Shown one piece after another: positions 1-5,275 of a stretch of 5,275 bases of DNA (position 1 is its first letter; each line of letters opens with the position of its first letter). Origin of the DNA: a bacterium (GTDB lineage: Bacteria > Cyanobacteriota > Vampirovibrionia > Gastranaerophilales > Gastranaerophilaceae). Below the pieces are notes generated by a model, which had not been told where the DNA came from, made no database searches, and worked only from the letters and a program-made list of their open reading frames with translations. Location: the NCBI GenBank assembly GCA_017541565.1, contig JAFXYU010000185.1:1-5275 (forward strand), given 5' to 3'. The position numbers were made by a program, and so were the translations under genes.

Positions 1-44
1 CGAGGGTAATTGTAATATAGAAAAATCCTAAAATCAAGTGTATA

Positions 45-87
45 TTAAAAAAAATAACAGCCATACAATGGCTGTTATTTTTTTTAA
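45..87. terminator. Bidirectional intrinsic terminator after the ABC exporter gene
   Basis: A perfect inverted repeat pairs 45-63 with 69-87 around the 5-base loop TACAA. The core is AACAGCCA/TGGCTGTT, flanked by 8 A on the left arm and 8 T on the right arm, so either strand's transcript forms a hairpin followed by a U-run. It begins 3 bases past the stop codon of the minus-strand exporter and is well placed to end that transcript. It could also end a plus-strand transcript entering from the left edge. The 44 bases to its left contain stops in all three plus frames and no assignable gene. Confidence 0.9.
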
Positions 88-90
88 ATT

Positions 91-1920
91 TTAAACACCA
101 ATACCTGTTTCCTGTTTTTTAAATTGCATTTCGTACAAGGCTCGATACTGACCGTCAGGTAATTGCATAAGTTCTTCGTGGGTTCCAAGTTCAACAAGTT
201 CCCCTTCTGTTATTACGGCAATTCTGTCAGCATTTTTAATGGTAGAAAGTCGGTGTGCTATTATAAATACCGTTCTATTGACCATTAAGTTGTCCATCGC
301 TTTTTGTACAATCGCTTCCGATTCATTATCCAGAGCCGATGTTGCTTCATCTAAAATTACAATCGGAGCGTTCCTGAGCATTGCTCTTGCAATTGCAACA
401 CGCTGTCGTTGTCCTCCTGACAGAGTCAAACCTCTTTCTCCGAGTACCGTATCAAGTCCGTCAGGCAGGTCAGCAATCATTTCTTCCAAGTGAGCGGATT
501 CAATAGCACTTCTGAGTTCTGCTTCACTTGCGGAAGGATTCCCCATCATAATATTTTCTCTTATTGTTCCGGAAAACAGGAAGTTATCTTGAAAAACCAT
601 TGAAATATTTTGTCTGAGAGAATCAAGGGTGAAATCCCGTATATCAGTTCCGTCAATTTTAATTGATCCGGATTGAATATCATAAAAACGCGGAAGCAAA
701 TTTACAAGCGTTGATTTTCCACCGCCTGAATTGCCCACAATAGCAAGTGTTTCATTTTTCGGTATTCTTAGATTAAGATTTTTTATAACCGTATGTTCGG
801 GTATATATCCAAATGTTACATTTTCAAACGTTATATCACTATTTAATCCTTCAAGTTTTCCGGCATTAGGTAAATCAACTATTTCCGGTTGCAGGTCGAA
901 CAATTCAAATACACGACCTAGGGCAACAAAAATATTTTGCAAATGTGTAAGAGTATTACCTAAAGTTTTAACCGGCTTATACAAAAGTAACAGTGACGTT
1001 ACAAATGATGCGAAAGATCCCGCTGTCATTTGTCCCGAATTTATTAAATAAGTTCCGTACCCCAAAACTATTGCGATACCAAATGATGCAATAAGATACA
1101 TCAAGGGTGACATCCAACCTGAACGTTTTGTCAAAGACATATTTACATTGAAAGAATTCCACGTTTGTTCGCGAAAATACTTTTCCTGTCTGCTTTGGAG
1201 TTGATATGCAGCCATAACCTTGTTTCCGGAATATGTTTCATTAATATTTGTAGTTATATTTCCGCTTATTACCATATTCTTATTAGATGCGTTTTTAATT
1301 CTTTTTCTGATTAATGCAACAGGAATAAATGCAACACACAGAACAAGTACGCCTATTACGGCTAACTGCCAAGAACTGTAGAGCATTACCGCAATAAGAC
1401 CTAATGCCCCAAAAAGGCTTGTTGTAATTGTTTTTATCTGGTCTACAATACCGTTTGATGCGGTAGCGGGATCGGACATATAACGCTGAATTATTACGCC
1501 GGATGAATTTTCATCAAAAAACTGAGGATGCATATGTATCAAACGATTGAACAGATTAAATTTTATGTCATTTGTAATTCTTTGGCTTGTCCATGTTGAA
1601 ATATATGTATTCAAATATCTCAACACACCCTGAAATCCTGCAAATAAAACAACGCCAATCGGAAGCAGGAAAGACATTTGCAAACTTGTTATACAAAAAT
1701 CATGATTAAAAAGTGTAAATTCAAGAGTTTTGCCGCCGATTACATAGTCCATGTACGGTTTGAGTGCAAATGCCGTAACACCGTCAAGCAGCCCCAAAGG
1801 AATTGCAATTAGAAATCCCAGTATAATTCTGAACATATATGGTTTTATGTAAGGCCAAACTCTTGAAAGAAGCCAACTGTATTTGAATGAATTTTGTGCT
1901 GTAGTTGTAGATAATTTCAT
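91..1920 (-). CDS. msbA: MsbA-type ABC exporter (lipid A flippase-like), fused TMD-NBD half transporter
   Basis: This 609-residue protein is a half transporter with an N-terminal membrane domain and a C-terminal ATPase; such proteins work as inner-membrane homodimers. Hydrophobic segments lie near residues 31-53, 83-100, 165-201 (two helices), 273-296 and 302-320, matching the six-helix exporter fold. The ATPase domain is complete: A-loop Tyr372, Walker A GNSGGGKST (396-404), Q-loop Gln444, signature LSGGQ (500-504), Walker B VILDEA (521-526), D-loop SALD (528-531) and H-loop His556. Length is close to E. coli MsbA (582 aa). The start is supported by GAGGA 8 bases upstream of the ATG. MsbA flips core-lipid A from the inner to the outer leaflet of the inner membrane. 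The divergent neighbour lpxK favours that role, but ABCB-type lipid and multidrug exporters share all these motifs, so the family is certain and the substrate inferred. A hairpin terminator follows directly. Confidence 0.93.
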   Translation of the reverse strand: MKLSTTTAQNSFKYSWLLSRVWPYIKPYMFRIILGFLIAIPLGLLDGVTAFALKPYMDYVIGGKTLEFTLFNHDFCITSLQMSFLLPIGVVLFAGFQGVLRYLNTYISTWTSQRITNDIKFNLFNRLIHMHPQFFDENSSGVIIQRYMSDPATASNGIVDQIKTITTSLFGALGLIAVMLYSSWQLAVIGVLVLCVAFIPVALIRKRIKNASNKNMVISGNITTNINETYSGNKVMAAYQLQSRQEKYFREQTWNSFNVNMSLTKRSGWMSPLMYLIASFGIAIVLGYGTYLINSGQMTAGSFASFVTSLLLLYKPVKTLGNTLTHLQNIFVALGRVFELFDLQPEIVDLPNAGKLEGLNSDITFENVTFGYIPEHTVIKNLNLRIPKNETLAIVGNSGGGKSTLVNLLPRFYDIQSGSIKIDGTDIRDFTLDSLRQNISMVFQDNFLFSGTIRENIMMGNPSASEAELRSAIESAHLEEMIADLPDGLDTVLGERGLTLSGGQRQRVAIARAMLRNAPIVILDEATSALDNESEAIVQKAMDNLMVNRTVFIIAHRLSTIKNADRIAVITEGELVELGTHEELMQLPDGQYRALYEMQFKKQETGIGV

Positions 1921-1928
1921 ACTTTTAA

Positions 1929-1933
1929 TCCTC
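1929..1933 (-). promoter_or_regulatory. Shine-Dalgarno of the ABC exporter gene
   Basis: On the minus strand GAGGA lies 8 bases before the ATG at 1920. It is a good ribosome binding site and fixes that start codon. The divergent lpxK has nothing comparable. Confidence 0.75.
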
Positions 1934-1942
1934 GCCCTTCAA

Positions 1943-1959
1943 TTATGATTTTATCATAA
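1943..1959. repeat. Perfect inverted repeat in the divergent intergenic region
   Basis: TTATGAT (1943-1949) and ATCATAA (1953-1959) form an exact 7-bp inverted repeat with a 3-base spacer. It lies between two divergent envelope genes and overlaps the candidate -10 elements of the exporter gene (TATGAT at 1958-1953 and TAAAAT at 1953-1948, read on the minus strand). It could be an operator for a dimeric regulator or a small hairpin in the exporter mRNA leader. In AT-rich DNA an arm of this length can also arise by chance. Confidence 0.4.
1948..1956 (-). promoter_or_regulatory. Candidate extended -10 promoter for the ABC exporter
   Basis: On the minus strand TGATAAAAT (1956 down to 1948) fits an extended -10 element (TGn followed by TAAAAT). 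The predicted start of transcription is near 1941, leaving a leader of about 20 bases that contains the Shine-Dalgarno. No convincing -35 hexamer sits at 16-18 bp; TTCTAA (1976 down to 1971) is a poor match. The overlapping TATGAT is an alternative -10. Confidence 0.35.
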
Positions 1960-2001
1960 AAATCAGACCTTTAGAAATTGTTAATATTTAAGGCATATTT
2001 T

Positions 2002-2010
2002 TGGTATACT
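2002..2010 (+). promoter_or_regulatory. Candidate extended -10 promoter for lpxK
   Basis: TGGTATACT (2002-2010) is an extended -10 element: TG, one base, then TATACT, which matches 5 of 6 consensus bases. The nearest -35-like hexamer, TTGTTA (1978-1983), is 21 bp away, too far for a classic promoter, but extended -10 promoters can work without one. Transcription would start about 7 bases downstream, near 2017, one base before the lpxK ATG. Confidence 0.5.
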
Positions 2011-2017
2011 TATTCTT

Positions 2018-3037
2018 ATGAATTTGAAAACTAAAATTACGAAACTTCATTATAATAAAGATGCAAAAGGATTATTATTTAATATTCTTAAATTCTGTTC
2101 ATATTTTTATGCAATCGGAAGCAGAATGAAGAATTTTTTGTATGACAAAAATATAATAAAGCCTAAAAAAGTTGATGCTTTTGTAATTTCTGTCGGCAAT
2201 TTTACAACCGGAGGAGTCGGTAAAACACCAGTAGTTTCTGAAATCGCAAAATATTATATTAATAAAGGCGAAAAAGTTGCAGTTGTATCAAGAGGATATG
2301 GCGGAAAATTGAATAACAAAAATGTACATGTAATATCAGACGGAATTAATCTGTATTACAACGCAAAAATGGCAGGCGACGAACCTTACTGGCTTGGTGT
2401 AAATCTTGACGGTTGTGCCGTATTAACCTGTTCGAACCGCTATAAGGCTTCAAAATATGCTGTCGAAAAAATGGGTATTACAACGGTTATTCTTGATGAC
2501 GGATTTCAACACAGAAAATTACACAGGGATTTGGATATAGTTCTTGTTGATTCAGAAAAAATGTTCGGAAACGAAAATCTTCTTCCCGCAGGACCGTTAA
2601 GAGAGGGTATGGAAGGCTTCAATAGGATTGATAAACTGCTTGTTGTGAGTAAAAATACCGACCACACAAGAGCCGATAAATTGGCACGAATTTTTGAGAA
2701 AAAGCAAGGAGTTAAAACTCTGTTGTGCAAGACAGAACCTGATTACATTTATAATATAATTTCAGGCGAGCATCTTGAATGCGGAGCGGAAATTACGGCA
2801 GTTTCAGCAATTGGGCAACCCGAACAATTTTATAAATTTCTTGAAAAAGACTATAACATCAAAGCAAAAATTACATTTGATGATCATCATAAATATGCAG
2901 AAGATGACATAAAAAACATTGAAGGAATTATTGTCACAACAGAAAAAGATGCCGTTAAACTTGCTCTTTTAAACAAAAATAACATTAATGCCCTAAAATT
3001 AAAAACAATTGTTCCGACTGAAGAGTTGTTGAAATAA
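2018..3037 (+). CDS. lpxK: Tetraacyldisaccharide 4'-kinase (lipid A 4'-kinase LpxK)
   Basis: LpxK transfers phosphate from ATP to the 4' position of the tetraacyl-disaccharide 1-phosphate, giving lipid IVA, at the cytoplasmic face of the inner membrane. The 339-residue length is normal. Family motifs appear in order: P-loop GNFTTGGVGKTP (60-71), SRGYGG (91-96), GDEP (120-123), DDGFQHRKL (160-168), LPAGPLRE (189-196), FDDHHKY (287-293, the family's DHH loop) and TTEKDAVKL (307-315). The acidic residues of GDEP and DDGFQH and the histidines of DDHH correspond to regions implicated in catalysis in the family. A hydrophobic or amphipathic N-terminal stretch (about 19-41) fits membrane association. 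The ATG at 2018 is preferred because the next in-frame ATG (codon 37) would remove that segment, although no Shine-Dalgarno precedes 2018. It is divergent from the msbA-like gene, whereas enterobacteria keep msbA-lpxK in one operon. No terminator separates it from rnpB. Confidence 0.95.
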   Translation: MNLKTKITKLHYNKDAKGLLFNILKFCSYFYAIGSRMKNFLYDKNIIKPKKVDAFVISVGNFTTGGVGKTPVVSEIAKYYINKGEKVAVVSRGYGGKLNNKNVHVISDGINLYYNAKMAGDEPYWLGVNLDGCAVLTCSNRYKASKYAVEKMGITTVILDDGFQHRKLHRDLDIVLVDSEKMFGNENLLPAGPLREGMEGFNRIDKLLVVSKNTDHTRADKLARIFEKKQGVKTLLCKTEPDYIYNIISGEHLECGAEITAVSAIGQPEQFYKFLEKDYNIKAKITFDDHHKYAEDDIKNIEGIIVTTEKDAVKLALLNKNNINALKLKTIVPTEELLK

Positions 3038-3056
3038 AATTTTCACCTTTTATAAT
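3029..3056 (+). promoter_or_regulatory. Sigma70-type promoter of rnpB, overlapping the end of lpxK
   Basis: TTGAAA (3029-3034) and a perfect TATAAT (3051-3056) are separated by 16 bp. The -35 lies in the last two sense codons of lpxK and the lpxK stop TAA (3035-3037) is in the spacer. Transcription starting 7 bases after the -10 would begin near 3063, exactly where the 5' strand of the RNase P P1 helix begins. Confidence 0.8.
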
Positions 3057-3062
3057 GAATAT

Positions 3063-3507
3063 AAAATAAAGCAGCCGGATAATCGCGCCCTTATGGGTGA
3101 GGAAAGTCCGTGCATCCAAGGACAGGTCGCCGGAGAAACTCCGGACGGTGTGAGCCGGTGGAAAGTGGGACAGAAATGGGGGTAAATAGTTCAGACTATA
3201 GCCCCGGACAAATTAAAAAGTTTGTCAGACTGCCGATGGATTTTATATCACAGGCGATGGTGCAACGGTGAGTTAAGAGCATCACCAGCGATACTGAGAA
3301 GTATCGGCTACCTAAACCCCGACCGGATGCAAGATTGAAACAGGCGCTTGAGGTGTCCGCCGAGCCTGAAAAATCGCTAGAGATTGGAAGTAATTCCAAT
3401 ACCAGACAGATGATTATCGGGGTAAATATATTACCCCCGCTCAATTTTAAACTAACAGTTTGGATTGAACAGAGAAACAGAACACGGCTTATGAGCTGCT
3501 TTATTTT
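3063..3507 (+). ncRNA. rnpB: RNase P RNA, bacterial type A
   Basis: This is the catalytic RNA of RNase P, which trims the 5' leaders of pre-tRNAs. P1 pairs 3063-3075 with 3495-3507 (13 bp), fixing both ends at about 445 nt, longer than E. coli (377 nt). Conserved blocks are GAGGAAAGTCCG (3099-3110), GACAGAAA (3169-3176), GTTAAGAGCATCACC (3272-3286), the TAAACCCC/GCAAG region (about 3313-3333) and ACAGAACACGGCTTA (3477-3491). P4 pairs 3104-3112, with bulged U3107, to CACGGCTT (3483-3490). P14-like and P18-like hairpins (3289-3306 and 3383-3400) carry GNRA loops GAGA and GUAA. GGU at 3352-3354 fits the L15 site that binds the tRNA CCA end. Oddities are a two-hairpin insertion at about 3177-3226, no obvious P16/P17 arm, and an extra hairpin at 3441-3468. 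Helix names follow analogy to E. coli rather than a computed model. Confidence 0.97.
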
Positions 3508-3515
3508 TTATTTTA
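3495..3515 (+). terminator. Probable rnpB terminator formed by P1 plus a U-rich tail
   Basis: The 3' strand of P1 (GCTGCTTTATTTT) runs directly into a U-rich tract (TTTTTTATTTT, 3504-3514). No separate hairpin lies between rnpB and the convergent gene that ends at 3524, so P1, or a nearby 3' helix, with the U-run is the best candidate for termination. P1's partner strand is 430 nt upstream, which makes it an unusual terminator stem. The mature 3' end may instead be set by processing. Confidence 0.45.
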
Positions 3516-3523
3516 AATTACTG

Positions 3524-5275
3524 TTAAGCAACTTCTTGACTCTTAATTTGTCCGGTCATTTTTGCGTGTGCTTTTCTTGTATTTGAGTATGTTAGCATCG
3601 GAACCAAGCATCCTAAAATTACAGGTGAAATGATAACGGTTGTGATTGCTCCGGGAACTGAGTATAAGCCTCTTGCCAGACGCGTAATTGAACTCTTTTC
3701 AACTTTTCCGGCATCCTGCATAATTTTCTTAATCAATTCATTGGCTTTTGTCTCATCCATTTTCTTGAAGAAGTTTGTGATAGTTTCATTCTTTTCTTTC
3801 AGGCTCATATTCTGCAGGGATTCAATATTTAGGGCATGCTTATTAAATACGAGTTTTGAATTCTCTGATTTGGAAAGAATCTTGGACAAATCACCTTCTT
3901 TAATTGTTATGTATTCGCAAAGATTAATCATTTTAGCCTTGTTGTCAATGTTGTTATACAACGCTTGAAGTTCGCCGCTTGAGAATACTCTCAAATTGCT
4001 GTAAGGATTGATTACATCAAGGAATTTCTTGTACCAACTCTTGTCTTTTGAAGCACGGTTTGTAAGTACAAAGCCTGTATTGCTTTCACATGCTTTAACA
4101 AAACATTTTGTCAAAATCGGCACTGTGTATACTACACCAAGTGATGAAATAGTATCTCTTAAAAGTATTTCGTTAAGTTCGGATAAGTCTTTCTTGCCGT
4201 TTTCATCTACAAGCGCTCTGTCGTATGCTTTTTTACCTCTGGGCAGAAGCAATCCGAAAAGTGCCAAACTTGCCATCAATGATTTTGTAAAGTTGATTCC
4301 GTCATATTCAAATTCCTGTTTCATCCAATCCGGAACTGTTTTAATCAGGAATTTACCCAGTTTTGCAAGAATGCCGTCAGAATTTATACCTTTGCCTTTA
4401 AATCCGATTTCTTTTTTATTTTCTTCTTTTGTGGTTTGCGGTTTTTGTTGTGTTTCTTGCGCTTTTAACAGCCGTTCCGCACCAGGAGCAACTTTTCCTC
4501 TCGCATAGATTTTAGGTATTATTGACAGACCTACAAGAGTTGCTACAATGTTGGCAATATTGAAGAACAACCTTCTTGCCGCCAGATTATTTTTAATATT
4601 TTCAATCGCGCCTTCATCTATAGATGCGGTTTCATTGTTTCTTTCTATTGCGTCGATTCCGAAGTCGCGTATCGCATAAATTGCATCTTTTACCTTGAAA
4701 GTATTAACTTTTCCGTCAAGATTAATACTAAGCCTGCCGATTTTGTCAAATTCGTTTGAATTTTGAGCAATTCCTTGGTTAACGATTTCAGTGATTTTTT
4801 CAACTGCAACCCCTCTTGTCTTCATAGATGAAGATGTAATTCCCTTGAACTCGTTAAGAATGTCATCAACGGCTTTTGTGTAGTTTTTGTCATTAGGAAC
4901 AGTATCACGGTAGAATTTTTCAACACTGTACCTGTAGAATTTTTCTTTGAATTTAGCGGGATCTTTTTGTATTGCCTTATCAAAGCCTTGCTCTTTAATC
5001 ATAGCCTTAAAATTATCGCCGACAAGTTTAATAAGTTTGGTGTTTGTTCTCATTGATTTGCAGAAAAGTCCTGTGATTAATACCATAGCAGGTGCCACAG
5101 CCATCATATAAGGACCGGATAAAACTTCTCTGAGCATAACTTCTGTCGCTTCTTTGAAATTTAATTTTCCGGTTTCTTCTCTGTCCCTGAACAAACCCGT
5201 ACCGATACGGGGTGCGGTCATGCCAAGACCGTCTTGAATCAGGAATGAAACGAGGTACCCTTGTTTATCAATAAA
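3524..5275 (-). CDS. Multi-pass membrane protein of unknown family, 5'-truncated by the window edge
   Basis: I do not recognise this family. The longest ATG-initiated reading is 565 codons from 5221, but the frame stays open for 18 more codons to the window edge (FIDKQGYLVSFLIQDGLG), and no Shine-Dalgarno precedes the ATG at 5221. That ATG is therefore probably internal and the gene begins outside the window. Counting from it, hydrophobic segments lie near residues 36-54, 218-239, 311-327, 355-376 and 522-543. Between them are long charged, helix-rich soluble regions (about 55-215 and 385-515). A Gln/Lys/Thr/Glu-rich linker covers about 254-272. The C-terminus is short and basic (SNTRKAHAKMTG), then ends KSQEVA. 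No catalytic motif, P-loop, lipobox or cell-wall anchor is visible. Regular codon use and protein-like composition argue for a real gene. It converges on rnpB with a 16-bp gap and shows no terminator of its own. An envelope role is a guess. Confidence 0.85.
   Translation of the reverse strand, partial: FIDKQGYLVSFLIQDGLGMTAPRIGTGLFRDREETGKLNFKEATEVMLREVLSGPYMMAVAPAMVLITGLFCKSMRTNTKLIKLVGDNFKAMIKEQGFDKAIQKDPAKFKEKFYRYSVEKFYRDTVPNDKNYTKAVDDILNEFKGITSSSMKTRGVAVEKITEIVNQGIAQNSNEFDKIGRLSINLDGKVNTFKVKDAIYAIRDFGIDAIERNNETASIDEGAIENIKNNLAARRLFFNIANIVATLVGLSIIPKIYARGKVAPGAERLLKAQETQQKPQTTKEENKKEIGFKGKGINSDGILAKLGKFLIKTVPDWMKQEFEYDGINFTKSLMASLALFGLLLPRGKKAYDRALVDENGKKDLSELNEILLRDTISSLGVVYTVPILTKCFVKACESNTGFVLTNRASKDKSWYKKFLDVINPYSNLRVFSSGELQALYNNIDNKAKMINLCEYITIKEGDLSKILSKSENSKLVFNKHALNIESLQNMSLKEKNETITNFFKKMDETKANELIKKIMQDAGKVEKSSITRLARGLYSVPGAITTVIISPVILGCLVPMLTYSNTRKAHAKMTGQIKSQEVA

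Noticed and set aside
1..44. Possible tail of a plus-strand gene at the left edge
   Set aside because: Stops occur at 7-9, 18-20 and 29-31 in the three plus frames, and the fragments are too short to assign. A gene ending here is possible but unsupported.
239..1162. Open frames antisense to, or shifted against, the exporter gene (239-493 plus, 731-1051 plus, 977-1162 minus)
   Set aside because: They lie wholly inside the ABC exporter coding sequence, whose conserved motifs establish the real frame.
2506..2730. 74-codon minus-strand open frame inside lpxK
   Set aside because: It is antisense to conserved LpxK motifs (DDGFQH, LPAGPLRE) and has no initiation signal.
3177..3226. Considered whether the rnpB insertion is a mobile element or intron
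   Set aside because: It is only about 50 nt, with no terminal repeats, target duplication or intron core; its two local hairpins fit an RNA expansion segment.
3196..3586. Small open frames on both strands across rnpB (3196-3444 minus, 3335-3586 plus)
   Set aside because: They overlap conserved RNase P RNA helices, lack ribosome binding sites, and have compositions explained by the structured RNA.
4008..4508. 166-codon plus-strand open frame opposite the membrane-protein gene, and a 112-codon one at 3630-3968
   Set aside because: Both are antisense to a long protein-like frame, have no Shine-Dalgarno, and are rich in Ser/Phe/Leu as expected from reverse-complement reading of Lys/Glu-rich sequence.
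5224..5236. Short palindrome CAAGAC-C-GTCTTG
   Set aside because: It lies inside the open reading frame of the membrane protein, is only 6 bp per arm, and is explained by the codons for Gln-Asp-Gly-Leu.

Overview
The window looks like chromosomal core DNA of an AT-rich, diderm (LPS-making) bacterium. LpxK, a lipid A enzyme, points to a Gram-negative envelope. The bacterial type A RNase P RNA has several segments that, from memory, resemble cyanobacterial RNase P RNAs (the stretch CGCTAGAG, a GUAA-capped P18, then CCAGACAGAT). Low GC, lipid A genes and a cyanobacteria-like rnpB together suggest a non-photosynthetic cyanobacterial relative (Melainabacteria/Vampirovibrionia, for example gut Gastranaerophilales). 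This assignment is inference only.

Layout. Positions 1-44 hold no supportable gene. A strong, probably bidirectional hairpin terminator (45-87) closes an MsbA-type ABC exporter on the minus strand (91-1920). A 97-bp divergent intergenic region (1921-2017) contains the exporter's Shine-Dalgarno, a perfect 7-bp inverted repeat and candidate promoters facing both ways. lpxK follows on the plus strand (2018-3037). The RNase P RNA gene rnpB (about 3063-3507) starts only about 25 bp after lpxK, and its sigma70-type promoter overlaps the last codons and stop of lpxK. A large membrane protein of unknown family then converges on rnpB from the right (minus strand, 3524 to the window edge). Its reading frame is still open at the edge, so it is 5'-truncated here.

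How the genes fit together. LpxK adds the 4'-phosphate to the lipid A disaccharide precursor, and an MsbA-type exporter flips the finished core-lipid A across the inner membrane. In enterobacteria the two genes form one operon; here they are divergent around a shared control region. RNase P RNA processes tRNA 5' ends and is functionally unrelated. No mobile element, CRISPR array, tRNA or phage gene is visible.

The less ordinary parts are the RNase P RNA architecture (an extra two-hairpin insertion in the specificity domain, an apparently missing P16/P17 arm, a compensated P4 change), a possibly leaderless lpxK mRNA, and the unrecognised multi-pass membrane protein whose transcript may run antisense into rnpB. 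I see no clear evidence of an exotic defence or mobile system.
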